A DNA stretch of 64,000 nucleotides from Bradyrhizobium liaoningense (GTDB lineage: Bacteria; Pseudomonadota; Alphaproteobacteria; Rhizobiales; Xanthobacteraceae): contig NZ_JAFCJT010000002.1 of the NCBI RefSeq assembly GCF_018130785.1, forward strand, positions 620,001 through 684,000, written 5' to 3'. The notes beneath the pieces were generated by a model. It was given only the letters and a program-made list of their open reading frames with translations, had not been told where the DNA came from and did no database searches. Shown here piece by piece: positions 44,340 through 54,574 of the stretch. The position numbers and the translations under genes are program-made. Positions within the stretch are counted from its first letter, which is position 1; each line of letters begins with the position of its first letter.

Positions 44340-44587
44340 TGTTTTTTTCTCGCTTTGAGTTTCTTTTTATTGCGCCGGGTGCGCCCCGCTTTTGAGAATG
44401 CGGGGTCTCTTCCGGTTGCCGCTCCTCATGAGATCCCCCTCGGAGGAACAGCGGTTCGATTAGAGGACAGGACGGGTTATTAGGCAAGCCGCTTCACGCG
44501 GCAGCACCCGCCCGATTGCCCCGAAAAACTACGGAAATCGATGATTTTCCTCGCTTATCCCTGACGTGCGGCTGCGGTGTCGCGCCG

Positions 44588-45958
44588 TTAGCCAACACCG
44601 AGCGCCTTCAGCTTCCGATGCAGCGCCGAACGTTCCATGCCAACAAACTCGGCCGTGCGAGAAATATTTCCTGAAAAACGGCTGATCTGTGCAATCAAAT
44701 AGTCGCGCTCGAACACTTCGCGGGCTTCGCGCAGCGGCAGGCCCATGATGTGCTCGCCATTGTTGCTGGTCGGCATCGCCGGCACCATCGAGCCGACATC
44801 CTGCGGCAGCATGTCGGCGGTGATGATTACCTCTGGTCCACCCGCGGCCAGAATCATGACTCTCTCAACGTTATTGCGGAGCTGGCGCACATTGCCGGGC
44901 CAGACATGCGATTGCAGCACCGCCATCGCATCCTGCCCGATCTGCCGCCTGGGCAGGCCACTGCCGGCCGAAATCTGCTCCATGAAATAGTCGATCAATT
45001 CCGGAATGTCCTCGCGGCGCTCCGAAAGCGCGGGCACGCGGATCGGCACCACCGAGAGCCGATGATAAAGATCCTCGCGGAAATGACCGGCCGCAATCTC
45101 CTCTTCGAGATTGCGCGCTGTGGAGGAGATGATCCGGACGTCGACCTGCACCTTGGCGGTGCCGCCGACGCGCTGAAACGACTGCTCGACCAGCACGCGC
45201 AAAATCTTGTTCTGGGTCTCGCGCGGCATGTCCGCGATCTCGTCAATGAACAGCGTGCCGCCATGGGCTTCCTCGAGCGCGCCAGGCTTGCGCGGCTGCT
45301 CGCCATTGGATTGCTCGACGCCGAACAGCTCGTGCTCCATCCGCTCGGGCGTGATCGCGGCTGCGTTGATGACGACGAAGGGACCGTCGGCGCGGCCCGA
45401 GGCAGTATGCAGGGTGCGCGCGGTCAGCTCCTTGCCGGCGCCGGCTGGGCCGACGATCAGGATGCGGCTGTTGGCCTTGGCCGCGCGCTCGATGGTCTGG
45501 CGCAGCTGGTTCATGCTCGGCGAGCGGCCGACGAGCGAGCTTGCGCTCGGCGCGAGCTGCTTCAGCTCCTTGACCTCGCGCTTGAGCCGCGAGTTCTCCA
45601 GCGCTCTGGTCGCGACCAGGATCAGCCGGTCGGCCTTGAACGGCTTCTCGATGAAGTCGTAGGCGCCGCGCTTGATCGCGGCGACCGCGGTCTCGATGTT
45701 GCCGTGGCCGGAGATCATCACGACCGGCAGATCGGCATTGTCCTTCTTGACCTGCTCCAGCAGCTGCAAGCCGTCGAGCTTGGAGCCCTGGAGCCATATG
45801 TCGAGAAACACCAGATGCGGCCTGCGATTGGCGATCTCGGCGAGCGCCGTATCGCTGTCGCGTGCGGTTCGGGTCACGAAGCCCTCGTCTTCGAGAATGC
45901 CCGCAACGAGATCCCGAATATCGGCCTCATCATCGACAATCAGAATTTCACTTGCCAT
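44588..45958 (-). CDS. ntrX: Nitrogen-assimilation response regulator NtrX
   Basis: A 456-residue regulator: receiver domain with phosphoacceptor Asp in LVFLDIWLQG, AAA domain with Walker A GPAGAGKE and Walker B GTLFIDEIAD, and a C-terminal Fis-type HTH (SGNISRTAEFVGMERSALHR). The sigma-54 contact loop normally reading GAFTGA is missing; the corresponding place reads VEQSNGEQPRKPGALEEA. This agrees with NtrX proteins not acting as classical sigma-54 activators. It lies 17 bases behind its kinase ntrY and upstream of hfq. Confidence 0.95.
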   Translation of the reverse strand: MASEILIVDDEADIRDLVAGILEDEGFVTRTARDSDTALAEIANRRPHLVFLDIWLQGSKLDGLQLLEQVKKDNADLPVVMISGHGNIETAVAAIKRGAYDFIEKPFKADRLILVATRALENSRLKREVKELKQLAPSASSLVGRSPSMNQLRQTIERAAKANSRILIVGPAGAGKELTARTLHTASGRADGPFVVINAAAITPERMEHELFGVEQSNGEQPRKPGALEEAHGGTLFIDEIADMPRETQNKILRVLVEQSFQRVGGTAKVQVDVRIISSTARNLEEEIAAGHFREDLYHRLSVVPIRVPALSERREDIPELIDYFMEQISAGSGLPRRQIGQDAMAVLQSHVWPGNVRQLRNNVERVMILAAGGPEVIITADMLPQDVGSMVPAMPTSNNGEHIMGLPLREAREVFERDYLIAQISRFSGNISRTAEFVGMERSALHRKLKALGVG

Positions 45959-45975
45959 GGGTCGCGCCTGTCTTG

Positions 45976-48360
45976 TCAGTTGCCCGTTGAGGCTTCGATT
46001 TTCGTTGAATCATTGGTCATTTCAGCCGGCTCTTTGGTTTCGGCGGCCGGCTGTTTTGTTCCGGGAGTCTTGGCGATGTCCGTGACCGCGCTTGCGACCG
46101 ACGGTGCCTGCTCTGTCCCCTCGCTCTTCGGGGGGGCGCCGGAGAGCGCAAAGCGCATCCGCATCCACGCGCCGCGCTGGCCCTCGCGGAAGTCGGAAGC
46201 GTCTTTCAGTTCGATGCGCCCGCCATGGTCTTCGAGCACGCGGCCGACGATCGCCAGGCCAAGACCGGTGCCCTTCGCTCGCGTTGTCACATAAGGCTCG
46301 AGCAGCCGCGAGCGCGCGACCTTCGGCAGACCGATGCCGTTGTCGACCACGTCGATCAGCACGTCCTCGCCCTCGCGCGAGACCACGACGTCGATGCGGC
46401 CCTTGCCGTAATCCTTGCCGAGTTCCTCCGGCGGGACCTGCTCGATCGCCTCGGTCGCGTTCTTGACGATGTTGGTGACTGCCTGCGAGATCAGCCGCCG
46501 GTCGAACTGGGCCCGCAACGGATCCTCCCTGAACTCGGCGTCGATATCGATCTCGGGATGGGCGACCTTCATCAGGAACACCGCCTGGCGAACCGTGTCG
46601 GCGACGTCCTCGCCCTCCATCACCGGCTTCGGCATCCGCGCGAAACGCGAGAACTCGTCGACCATGCGCCTGATATCGTCGACCTGGCGCACGATGGTGT
46701 CGGTGCACTGCTCGAAGATCTGCTTGTCCTTGGTCTCGGTGATGCCCTTGCCGAACTTGCGGCGGATGCGCTCGGCCGAGAGCTGGATCGGCGTCAGCGG
46801 ATTCTTGATCTCGTGGGCGATACGGCGCGCGACGTCACCCCAGGCCGAGGTGCGCTGCGCCGAGACCAGTTCGGTGATGTCGTCGAGCGTGATGATGTAG
46901 CTGTCGTGCGGCTGGTTCTTCTCGGCGCTGACGCGGACCGACAGATTGCGTTCCTGTCCGTCGCGCGTGATCGTGATCTGTCCCTGCACCAGGCGCTGGG
47001 TCCCTTCCCGCGCCGTCTTCATCATCTCTTCGAGCTCGGGCAACACGTCGGAGAGCGGGTGGCCGAGCGTCTCTGCTTCGGAGTGTCCGATCAGCTTTTC
47101 GGCGGAGCGGTTCAGGATGCCGACGCTGCCCGATGTGTCGACGCCGATGATGCCGGCGCTCGCCGAGGACAGCACGGCCTCGATGAAGCGGCGGCGGCTG
47201 TCGATGAGATCGCTGGCGTTGACGAGCTCGTCGCGCTGGCTGCGCAATTCCTGCGTCATCTTGTTGAAGGTCTCACCGAGCTGGGCGAGGTCGCCTTCCG
47301 ACTGGTGCACCGGCACCTTCACATGGAGGTCGCCGGTCGAGACCGTGTGAGCCGCGTTCATGAGCCGCCGGATCGGCGCCACCAGCGAGTTGGCGAAGTT
47401 GAGGCCGATCAGCACCGAGGCCATCAGGATGGTCAGTGCGATCACCGCGAACATCAGCGCAAAGGCGACCTGGATGCCGAGCCGGCGCGACTCGATCTGG
47501 GCGTATTCGGCGACGCTGACCTCGGTCTGCTTGAGCTGTTGAACAACATTCGGATCAAGAGGGCGCGCGACATAGAGGAAGGTGTCGCTGAAGGCGCGCA
47601 GGCGGATCACCGCGGCAACGAAGCTCGCATCCGGCAGCACCGCGATCTCGGGCTCGTTCTCGTTGACGTTGCTGAGGAAGTCCGGCGCCGGCGGCGAATA
47701 GGCTAGCCGCATGCCGGTGTCGGCCGATTCCAGGATATTGGTGTTCTTGTCGATGATCATCGCGCCCGGCAGGTTGCGGGAGCCGGCGCTGGCGGTCAGC
47801 AGCTCGCGGAACGAGCGGCGGTCCTGGTCGTAGAGCGGCCGGGCGTGAGCGATGTCGTTGGCCATGCCGAGAATGTCGCCGCGGATCAGCTGCGCGTGGT
47901 CCTGCATGTAGGCGCGTGCGATCGTCAGCGAATTCTGGATCACCTCCTTGGTCGGGCCGGAGAACAGCCGGTCGAGGCCGCGCTCGATGGTGACGTTGGC
48001 GACGACGGCAACCAGCACCGCGGGCAGCACCGCCACGATCGAGAACAGGCTGACGATCTGGACATGGAGGCGCGCCGCCGCCCGGCCCCGCCGACGCGCC
48101 AGGATCAGCTGCCAGAGCTCGCGGACGATGATGCCGACCAGCAGCAGGATCGTGGCCGCATTGATCAGATAAAACGACCGGACCACCTCCGGCGTCGGCT
48201 CGATCCTCGTGAGACCGGTCAGGACCAGGAAGGTCAGGAGGGCCGACAGCAATGCCATCGCCACGGCAAGGGGCGCCAGCCAGCGCCGCACCGACCAACG
48301 CCGGGGCTCTTCCGCTGGGGCCGTGTCGAAGTGTGCGGCCGAGGTGTCTGCGCTGGTCAT
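45976..48360 (-). CDS. ntrY: Membrane sensor histidine kinase NtrY
   Basis: Taking ATG 48360 gives 794 residues; the frame continues upstream, but that part has no kinase character. Two N-terminal membrane helices (LAPLAVAMALLSALLTFLVL and a helix at ~75-95), a third at ~105-125, a periplasmic loop, and a fourth before a HAMP domain (~residue 375-430). Then PAS (AGIIGVDTSGSVGILNRSAE) and a HisKA domain with phosphorylated His in [20 protein letters not shown]. The ATPase shows NAT, DNGIGLP and GTGLGLAI boxes. The C-terminus is a ~50-residue Pro/Thr/Glu-rich tail. It phosphorylates NtrX in response to nitrogen or redox state. Confidence 0.95.
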   Translation of the reverse strand: MTSADTSAAHFDTAPAEEPRRWSVRRWLAPLAVAMALLSALLTFLVLTGLTRIEPTPEVVRSFYLINAATILLLVGIIVRELWQLILARRRGRAAARLHVQIVSLFSIVAVLPAVLVAVVANVTIERGLDRLFSGPTKEVIQNSLTIARAYMQDHAQLIRGDILGMANDIAHARPLYDQDRRSFRELLTASAGSRNLPGAMIIDKNTNILESADTGMRLAYSPPAPDFLSNVNENEPEIAVLPDASFVAAVIRLRAFSDTFLYVARPLDPNVVQQLKQTEVSVAEYAQIESRRLGIQVAFALMFAVIALTILMASVLIGLNFANSLVAPIRRLMNAAHTVSTGDLHVKVPVHQSEGDLAQLGETFNKMTQELRSQRDELVNASDLIDSRRRFIEAVLSSASAGIIGVDTSGSVGILNRSAEKLIGHSEAETLGHPLSDVLPELEEMMKTAREGTQRLVQGQITITRDGQERNLSVRVSAEKNQPHDSYIITLDDITELVSAQRTSAWGDVARRIAHEIKNPLTPIQLSAERIRRKFGKGITETKDKQIFEQCTDTIVRQVDDIRRMVDEFSRFARMPKPVMEGEDVADTVRQAVFLMKVAHPEIDIDAEFREDPLRAQFDRRLISQAVTNIVKNATEAIEQVPPEELGKDYGKGRIDVVVSREGEDVLIDVVDNGIGLPKVARSRLLEPYVTTRAKGTGLGLAIVGRVLEDHGGRIELKDASDFREGQRGAWMRMRFALSGAPPKSEGTEQAPSVASAVTDIAKTPGTKQPAAETKEPAEMTNDSTKIEASTGN

Positions 48361-48857
48361 TCCGGCAATGGTGCTGAAAACGGGGTCCGCGGCGGGCGGA
48401 TACTGATGTATTCGTACCACATTGTTGCCGAATTGCGACAATTCCGCGGCGTCTCGGCCGCGACGGACCGGCGCATCCACAGGCCGCTGTTCTGGCAGAC
48501 CACGCTTGCGGGAACGGATTCCCGCCCCTGCGGCTTGACCGACATGGACAGGTTCTTTCTCGCGATGATGGTGTCGGCCGTGCTGCTGCTGATCGTAGCC
48601 GCCGACCTCTTGGTCAATGGCCTCGGGGTACAGGAGCCCGGGGCGAACGTCGCCAGCCTGCCGGCCTCGGTGCGGCTGGTCAGATGAGCGCGACGTCGCG
48701 CCCTGCGGTCGAATGACCAATTCATACGTTCCAGCGGAACGTTTCGGCCTGATTCGGACTTTTGCTCACCGCGCCAGCCACAACGGCCAGCGCGATCCGG
48801 ACAGGCTCAGCTCCGCTTTGGTAGAGGGGGAGCTGAGCCACCGTCCGTTCCGGAAGA
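48361..48857. other. Gap between ntrC and ntrY
   Basis: A stretch of 497 bases splits the NtrBC from the NtrYX block; it should contain the ntrY promoter and the end of the ntrC transcript. On the plus strand it includes a short open frame for a membrane peptide (48544-48687), described separately. Nothing else recognisable was seen. Confidence 0.5.
48544..48687 (+). CDS. Possible small membrane protein (47 aa)
   Basis: An ATG at 48544 opens a frame for 47 residues: MDRFFLAMMVSAVLLLIVAA, then DLLVNGLGVQEPGANVASLP and a short basic end. The first ~28 residues would make one membrane helix. There is no strong ribosome site and the gene would be transcribed against the ntr genes. It is a candidate only; conservation in relatives would decide. 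Confidence 0.35.
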   Translation: MDRFFLAMMVSAVLLLIVAADLLVNGLGVQEPGANVASLPASVRLVR

Positions 48858-50300
48858 CTAGCCCCCGCTCCGATACACCTGGATATCGAGGTCCCGGATC
48901 TTCTTCCGCAACGTGTTGCGGTTGAGGCCGAGCAGGTCGGCGGCGCGGATCTGGTTGCCGCGGGTGGCGGCGAGCGCGGCCGTGAGCAGCGGCACCTCGA
49001 TCTCCTTGAGGATGCGGTGATAGAGGCCCGGCGGCGGCACGCCGTTCGGGAAGCCCTGGAAGTGCGAGGACAGATACGCCTCCACGGCGCCGCCGAGATT
49101 GTCGACGCCCTGCGGGACAGCGGTTCCCGGGCTGACCGTGGGCGGCGCGAGCTCGCCGTCGATGACGGAGCCCGTGATCACGTCCTGCGGATAGAGCGCC
49201 GCGAGGCGCCGCGCGAGGTTCTCGAGCTCGCGCACGTTGCCGGGCCAGCGGTGCTGCTTCATCCGCTCCAGCGCCAGCGCATCGAGCTTCTTCGGCGGCA
49301 GGCCGTCCTTCTCGGCCAGCGTGAAGAAGTGCCGCACGAGGTCCGGCAGGTCTTCGATGCGCTCGCGCAAGGGGGGCAGCCGCAGCGGCACGACGTTGAG
49401 GCGGAAGAACAAATCTTCGCGGAACAGGCCCTGCTGGATCAGGACGCGCAGGTCCTTGTTGGACGCCGCGACGATCCGCACGTCGGTCTTGATCGGGGTG
49501 CGGCCGCCGACGGTGGTGTATTCGCCCTGCTGAAGCACGCGCAGCAGGCGGGTCTGCGCCTCCATCGGCATGTCGCCGATCTCGTCGAGGAACAGCGTAC
49601 CGCCCTCGGCCTGCTCGAACCGACCCGAGGCGCGGGTGTTGGCGCCGGTGAAGGCGCCGCGCTCATGGCCGAACAGTTCGGACTCGATGAGGTCACGCGG
49701 GATCGCCGCCATGTTGACCGCGACGAACGGGCCGTTGCGGCGCTTGCCGTAATCGTGCAGCGCGCGCGCCACCAGTTCCTTGCCGGTGCCGGACTCGCCC
49801 GTGATCATCACGGTGAGGTCGGTCTGCATCAGGCGCGCCAGCACGCGGTAGATTTCCTGCATCGCCGGCGAACGGCCGACCAGCGGGATCGCCTCCATCT
49901 CGGCGTCCTCGTCCGGCGTCGAGACCCGTTCCTTCGGCTCGGCCAGTGCACGGCCGACGATGGCGATCAGCTCCTTCAGGTCGAAGGGCTTTGGCAGATA
50001 TTCGTACGCCCCGCGTTCGGAGGCGCGGATCGCGGTCATGAACGTGTTCTGCGCGCTCATGACGATGACGGGTAGATTCGGCCGCATCTTCTTGATCCGC
50101 GGCAGCAGGTCGAAGGCGTTCTCGTCGGGCATCACCACGTCGGTGATGACGAGATCGCCCTCCCCCTGGCTGACCCAGCGCCACAGCGTTGCGGCATTGC
50201 CGGTAAGCCTGACCTCATAGCCGGCGCGGGATAGTGCCTGATTGAGAACCGTGCGGATGGCGGTGTCGTCATCAGCAACGAGAATGCTACCTGCGGGCAT
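48858..50300 (-). CDS. ntrC: Nitrogen regulatory protein NtrC (sigma-54 activator)
   Basis: A 480-residue regulator: receiver domain with phosphoacceptor Asp in [15 protein letters not shown]+ domain with Walker A GESGTGKE, the complete sigma-54 contact loop GAFTGANTR, and Walker [12 protein letters not shown]. The C-terminal Fis-type HTH reads [20 protein letters not shown]. It activates nitrogen-scavenging promoters when phosphorylated by NtrB. Nine bases separate it from ntrB. Confidence 0.97.
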   Translation of the reverse strand: MPAGSILVADDDTAIRTVLNQALSRAGYEVRLTGNAATLWRWVSQGEGDLVITDVVMPDENAFDLLPRIKKMRPNLPVIVMSAQNTFMTAIRASERGAYEYLPKPFDLKELIAIVGRALAEPKERVSTPDEDAEMEAIPLVGRSPAMQEIYRVLARLMQTDLTVMITGESGTGKELVARALHDYGKRRNGPFVAVNMAAIPRDLIESELFGHERGAFTGANTRASGRFEQAEGGTLFLDEIGDMPMEAQTRLLRVLQQGEYTTVGGRTPIKTDVRIVAASNKDLRVLIQQGLFREDLFFRLNVVPLRLPPLRERIEDLPDLVRHFFTLAEKDGLPPKKLDALALERMKQHRWPGNVRELENLARRLAALYPQDVITGSVIDGELAPPTVSPGTAVPQGVDNLGGAVEAYLSSHFQGFPNGVPPPGLYHRILKEIEVPLLTAALAATRGNQIRAADLLGLNRNTLRKKIRDLDIQVYRSGG

Positions 50301-50309
50301 CGTTAATCC

Positions 50310-51485
50310 TCATTTCGCCCCCTGTGACGCAGACGACGACTTCCCGGCAGAGCCGTCGCGGCTGCTTTGATCGGCATGTTTCACCGATGTGGAATACATC
50401 GGCATCAGCACGCGGAAGGTGGTCTTGCGCGGCTGAGACTCGCATTCGATGATGCCCCCGTGATCCCCGATGATCTTTGCGACCAGCGCCAGGCCAAGAC
50501 CCGAGCCGGTCTGCTTGGTGGTCACGAACGGATCGAACAGGTTGGGCAGAAGATCGTCCGGCACGCCTGGTCCGTTGTCCTTCACGCAGAATTCGAGCGG
50601 CAGGGATACACGGGATTTTTGACCGGGGACTGACAGGCGCACGCCGGGACGGAACGCGGTGGTGAGCTGGATCTCGGCGTCGGGAACGTCGATCAAGGCT
50701 TCGGCGGCGTTCTTCACGAGGTTGAGGAACACCTGGATCAGCTGATCCTGGTTCGCCAGCACCGGCGGCAGCGAGGGATCGTAATCCTCGATGAAGCGGA
50801 TGTTGCGGGCAAAGCCCGACTGCGCCAGTCGCTTCACGTGATCGAGCACGGAATGGATGTTGACGGGACCGCGCACCACGGGGCGCTCGTCGCCGAACAC
50901 TTCCATGCGGTCGACCAGCGTCACGATGCGGTCGGCCTCGTCGCAGATCAGCCGCGTCAGCATGCGGTCCTCGGACGAGGCCTGCTGCTCCAGCAGCTGC
51001 GCCGCGCCGCGGATGCCGGAGAGCGGATTCTTGATCTCATGCGCCAGCATCGCGGCCAACGCGATCACCGAGCGCGCGGCGCTGCGATGGGTGAGCTGGC
51101 GGTCCATCTTGTCGGCGATGGAGCGCTCCTGGAGCATCACCACGATATGGCCGGGCCGTTCCGTCAGCGGGGCGACATGCAGATCGACCTGGCGGTCGCC
51201 GCCCATGCGCGGCGTGCCCAGATCGACCTTGTATTCGTTCACCGGCGAGTTCGACGAACGCACCTGGTCGATCAGCGCCAGCAAGGGGCTGCCGAACGGC
51301 ACCAGTTCCTTCAGCGACTGCCGCTTCAGGAACTGGGTCGAGATGTCGAAGAAGGCTTCGGTCGCGATGTTGGCGGCGACGATCTTGCCGTCCGGCCCGA
51401 TCATGAGCACGGGATTGGGCAGCGCATCCAGGATTGCGTCGCTCTCGGACGGAAGCGGCCGGCGATGGTCAGCAACTGAGCTCAT
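50310..51485 (-). CDS. ntrB: Nitrogen sensor histidine kinase NtrB
   Basis: With ATG 51485 the product has 391 residues; this start forms an ATGA overlap with the dusB stop. It is soluble, with an N-terminal PAS domain ([20 protein letters not shown]), HisKA with the phosphorylated His in [20 protein letters not shown], and ATPase boxes [17 protein letters not shown] and GSGLGLALV. In the family it is controlled by PII proteins and phosphorylates or dephosphorylates NtrC. Confidence 0.96.
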   Translation of the reverse strand: MSSVADHRRPLPSESDAILDALPNPVLMIGPDGKIVAANIATEAFFDISTQFLKRQSLKELVPFGSPLLALIDQVRSSNSPVNEYKVDLGTPRMGGDRQVDLHVAPLTERPGHIVVMLQERSIADKMDRQLTHRSAARSVIALAAMLAHEIKNPLSGIRGAAQLLEQQASSEDRMLTRLICDEADRIVTLVDRMEVFGDERPVVRGPVNIHSVLDHVKRLAQSGFARNIRFIEDYDPSLPPVLANQDQLIQVFLNLVKNAAEALIDVPDAEIQLTTAFRPGVRLSVPGQKSRVSLPLEFCVKDNGPGVPDDLLPNLFDPFVTTKQTGSGLGLALVAKIIGDHGGIIECESQPRKTTFRVLMPMYSTSVKHADQSSRDGSAGKSSSASQGAK

Positions 51486-52558
51486 GCAGCAGCGCTCCAT
51501 GCGAAGTCGTCGAAGGCATCTTGCAGTGACTGGTGCACGAGACGCGGATCCTCGGACGTGAGGATCTTCTGGCGCCAGGATTTCAGCTTCTCGGCCGGCG
51601 CGCGGCTCACATCGGCCGCGACGTCGAGTGCCCAGCCGAGATGTTTTCGCGCGTGCCTGAGGCCGATGCGCAGGCCGTAGAGCGCGCAGACGCCCTCATA
51701 GAGCGTGCGGACATAATGCAGCTGCGTCTCGAGCGACGGCGCGGCTTCGACCGCCCCGCCCCTCAGGCGGCGGCCGATCTCGCCGGGCAGCCAGGGCTGC
51801 CCCTGCGCGCCGCGGCCGATCATCACGGCGTCGGCGCCGGAAGCTTCGAGCGCCGCGAGCGCCTTCTCGTAAGTGGTGATGTCGCCATTGACGACGAGCG
51901 GAATGGAGATCGCGTCGCGGACCGCGCGGATCGCGTCCCAATCGGCTTCGCCCTTGTAGAACTGGCAGCGGGTGCGGCCGTGCACGGTGACGAGCTTGAT
52001 GCCGGCGGCTTCCGCACGCCGCGCCAATTCCGGCGCGTTGCGGGTGCGGTCGTCCCAGCCGAGCCGCATCTTCAGCGTCACCGGCACCTTCACCGCCGCG
52101 ATCGTCGCGTCGATCAGGCTGACGGCATGGTCGAGGTCGCGCATCAAGGCCGAGCCGGACTGGCCGCCGGTGACGTGGCGGGCCGGACAGCCCATGTTGA
52201 TGTCGATGACGTCGGCGCCTTCGGCTTCGGCGATCCGGGCCCCTTCGGCCATCCAGTGCGTCTCGCAGCCGGCGAGCTGGACCACATGAGGCCCGATGCC
52301 GGTCGCTTCGCAGCGCAACCGTGACATCTTGTGGCCATTCGCGAGCTCATCGCTGGCGGTCATTTCAGACACGACGAGACCGGCGCCGAGCTCGGCGGCA
52401 AGCCGGCGGACGGGCGAGTCGGTCACCCCTGACATCGGCGCCAGGAAGACCGGGGTGGCGACCTCGATATCGCCTATTTTCAACGGCTTAGAGCCTGATA
52501 CTGCCGAGCCGGTCACAGGGGTCTCGTTGCGTAGGCAGGGCCTCATCGCGCCTGCCAT
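51482..52558 (-). CDS. dusB: tRNA-dihydrouridine synthase DusB (NifR3 family)
   Basis: A 358-residue flavoprotein. Landmarks: [17 protein letters not shown], the active-site Cys in [36 protein letters not shown] and [11 protein letters not shown]. It reduces uridine in tRNA D-loops using FMN/NADPH. The dusB(nifR3)-ntrB-ntrC order is conserved in alphaproteobacteria. The true start is uncertain: the first ~25 residues before [14 protein letters not shown] look non-conserved, so a later start (for instance ATG 52546) is possible. Confidence 0.94.
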   Translation of the reverse strand: MAGAMRPCLRNETPVTGSAVSGSKPLKIGDIEVATPVFLAPMSGVTDSPVRRLAAELGAGLVVSEMTASDELANGHKMSRLRCEATGIGPHVVQLAGCETHWMAEGARIAEAEGADVIDINMGCPARHVTGGQSGSALMRDLDHAVSLIDATIAAVKVPVTLKMRLGWDDRTRNAPELARRAEAAGIKLVTVHGRTRCQFYKGEADWDAIRAVRDAISIPLVVNGDITTYEKALAALEASGADAVMIGRGAQGQPWLPGEIGRRLRGGAVEAAPSLETQLHYVRTLYEGVCALYGLRIGLRHARKHLGWALDVAADVSRAPAEKLKSWRQKILTSEDPRLVHQSLQDAFDDFAWSAAA

Positions 52559-52570
52559 GACCTATCTTGC

Positions 52571-52585
52571 GCACAATTCTTGTGC
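52571..52585. promoter_or_regulatory. Putative NtrC-binding site upstream of dusB-ntrBC
   Basis: GCAC-AATTCTT-GTGC fits the enhancer dyad GCAC-N7-GTGC known for NtrC, and is perfectly symmetric over six bases on each side (GCACAA/TTGTGC). It lies 13-27 bases in front of the annotated dusB start, in the divergent region with ispDF. So close to the start it would more likely repress (autoregulation of ntrBC) than act as an enhancer. Confidence 0.5.
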
Positions 52586-52765
52586 AGTCAAGCGTCATGC
52601 CTACAGTTTAGACAGTTCTGCAAATCTTTCAAGTGCAGTGCAGCAAAATGCTGTTTCCCACAATCCAGGGAAACCCCTTTTTTTGCGGGCCTGCCGTGCT
52701 AGAGGCATGCGGCAATCACCCCACTCCCCCGACTCTCTTCATCACCAACCGAGTATTTGACTCCT

Positions 52766-53962
52766 ATGGCGAAATCACAGCGCACCGCAGTCGTCCTCGT
52801 CGCGGCCGGACGCGGCCTGCGGGCTGGCGCCGGTGGTCCCAAGCAATATCGCGAGATCGGCGGCGTGCCCGTGATCTACCGCGCCATGGAAGCCTTCAGC
52901 CTTCACCCCGACGTGTTTGCCGTGCAACCGGTGGTGAACCCCGACGACAGCGCCATGTTCACAGCAGCGGTCGCAGGGCTCAGCCATGAGCCGCCGACGA
53001 ATGGCGGCGCGACGCGGCAGGCCTCCGTGCTCGCAGGTCTTGAAGCACTCGCAAAGCACGAGCCCGACATCGTCCTGATCCACGACGCCGCGCGCCCCTT
53101 CGTCTCGGAAGGCGTGATCTCGCGCGCGATCGAGGCGGCCAGCCGCACGGGCGCTGCGATCCCCGTCGTTCCCGTTACCGATACGATCAAGGTCACCAGC
53201 GAGAGCGGCAATGTCGAGGACACGCCGGACCGGGCAGCCTTGCGAATCGCGCAGACGCCGCAATCCTTTCGTTTCGACGTCATCCTCGAGGCGCATCGTC
53301 GCGCGGCGAAGGACGGGCGCAGCGATTTCACCGACGATGCCGCGATTGCCGAATGGGCGGGATTGACGGTTGCAACCTTTGAAGGCGATGTTGCCAATAT
53401 GAAGCTCACCACTCCCGAGGATTTCGTGCGCGAGGAAGCGCGACTGGCCAGCCTGCTCGGCGACATCAGGACCGGCACCGGCTACGACGTGCACGCCTTC
53501 GGCGAAGGCGACCATCTCATGATCTGCGGCGTGCGGGTGCCGCACACGAAGGGTTTTCTGGCCCATTCCGACGGCGACGTCGGCCTGCATGCGCTGGTGG
53601 ACGCCATCCTCGGCGCACTGGCCGACGGGGACATCGGCTCGCACTTTCCGCCGAGCGATGCGAAATGGAAGGGCGCCTCCTCCGACCAGTTCCTGAAATA
53701 CGCCATCGAGCGCGTCACCCAGCGCGGCGGCCGCGTCGCCAACCTCGAGGTGACGATGATCTGCGAGCGGCCCAAGATCGGCCCGCTGCGCGATGTCATG
53801 CGCGCGCGCATCGCCGAGATTTCCGGCGTCGACATCTCCCGCGTCGCCGTGAAGGCGACGACCAGCGAGCGGCTCGGCTTCACCGGCCGCGAGGAAGGCA
53901 TCGCGGCCACCGCGAGCGCCACCATCCGTCTTCCGTTTAACGAAAAGACCTGGAGCGTCTAG
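52766..53962 (+). CDS. ispDF: Bifunctional IspD/IspF isoprenoid synthesis enzyme
   Basis: A 398-residue fusion. Residues ~1-228 are IspD (2-C-methyl-D-erythritol 4-phosphate cytidylyltransferase) with [19 protein letters not shown] and HDAARPFV. Residues ~235-398 are IspF (2,4-cyclodiphosphate synthase) with [15 protein letters not shown], the zinc ligands DVH and a later His, and [23 protein letters not shown] 52766 is chosen over TTG 52757. These are the third and fifth steps of the MEP pathway; IspDF fusions are normal in many alphaproteobacteria. Divergent from dusB. Confidence 0.96.
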   Translation: MAKSQRTAVVLVAAGRGLRAGAGGPKQYREIGGVPVIYRAMEAFSLHPDVFAVQPVVNPDDSAMFTAAVAGLSHEPPTNGGATRQASVLAGLEALAKHEPDIVLIHDAARPFVSEGVISRAIEAASRTGAAIPVVPVTDTIKVTSESGNVEDTPDRAALRIAQTPQSFRFDVILEAHRRAAKDGRSDFTDDAAIAEWAGLTVATFEGDVANMKLTTPEDFVREEARLASLLGDIRTGTGYDVHAFGEGDHLMICGVRVPHTKGFLAHSDGDVGLHALVDAILGALADGDIGSHFPPSDAKWKGASSDQFLKYAIERVTQRGGRVANLEVTMICERPKIGPLRDVMRARIAEISGVDISRVAVKATTSERLGFTGREEGIAATASATIRLPFNEKTWSV

Positions 53963-53965
53963 ATC

Positions 53966-54574
53966 ATGGGCGGCAGCGACGCACGCGCCCTCTCCCGCTC
54001 GCTGCTCGATTTGTGCCGGATGCGCAAGCTGACGATCGCGACCGCCGAGTCCTGCACCGGCGGGCTCGTCGCCGGCGCGCTGACCGACATCCCCGGCTCG
54101 TCTGACGTCATCGATCGCGGCTTCGTCACTTATTCCAATGACGCCAAGCGCGCGATGCTCGGCGTCGAAGCGGGCACGCTCACGAACTTCGGCGCTGTCA
54201 GCAAGGAGACCGCAACCGCAATGGCGGTCGGCGCGCTGGAGCGTGCCGGCGTCGACCTTGCGGTTGCCATCACCGGCATCGCCGGCCCCGGCGGCGCCAC
54301 GCCCGGCAAGCCGGTCGGTCTCGTGCACTTCGCCGTCGCCGCGCGCGACGGCCGCATCGTCCATCGCGAGCATCGCTTTGGTGCGATCGGTCGCACCGCG
54401 GTCCGGCAACGCTCCGTGGTCGAGGCGCTGCGCATGCTGATGGACCTCGCCCGCGGCCCGCAGGCGGCGACAAAGCCCCGCCGCGAAGCCCCCAGCCGCC
54501 TCCGCCCGCGCGTGACGCGCTCGCCGCGCCGGCATGCGGTAAAGCGCAGGACTCCGCGCTCGCCGCGGGGCTGA
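53966..54574 (+). CDS. CinA family protein (nicotinamide-nucleotide amidohydrolase domain)
   Basis: The first ~165 residues form the C-terminal CinA domain alone: TIATAESCTGGLVAGALTDI, the YSNDAKRAMLGV block and ITGIAGPGG. Such proteins deamidate nicotinamide mononucleotide in pyridine-nucleotide recycling. The last ~37 residues are an Arg/Pro-rich tail (RREAPSRLRPRVTRSPRRHA) not seen in the usual ~165-residue proteins. The gene starts three bases after ispDF, so both are probably transcribed together. The tail overlaps the beginning of a hydrolase remnant in another frame, which may explain its odd composition. Confidence 0.88.
   Translation: MGGSDARALSRSLLDLCRMRKLTIATAESCTGGLVAGALTDIPGSSDVIDRGFVTYSNDAKRAMLGVEAGTLTNFGAVSKETATAMAVGALERAGVDLAVAITGIAGPGGATPGKPVGLVHFAVAARDGRIVHREHRFGAIGRTAVRQRSVVEALRMLMDLARGPQAATKPRREAPSRLRPRVTRSPRRHAVKRRTPRSPRG

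Noticed and set aside
44480..44500. Hairpin GCCGC/GCGGC between ntrX and hfq as terminator
   Set aside because: Only five base pairs, no T-run, and the genes on both sides are co-directional.
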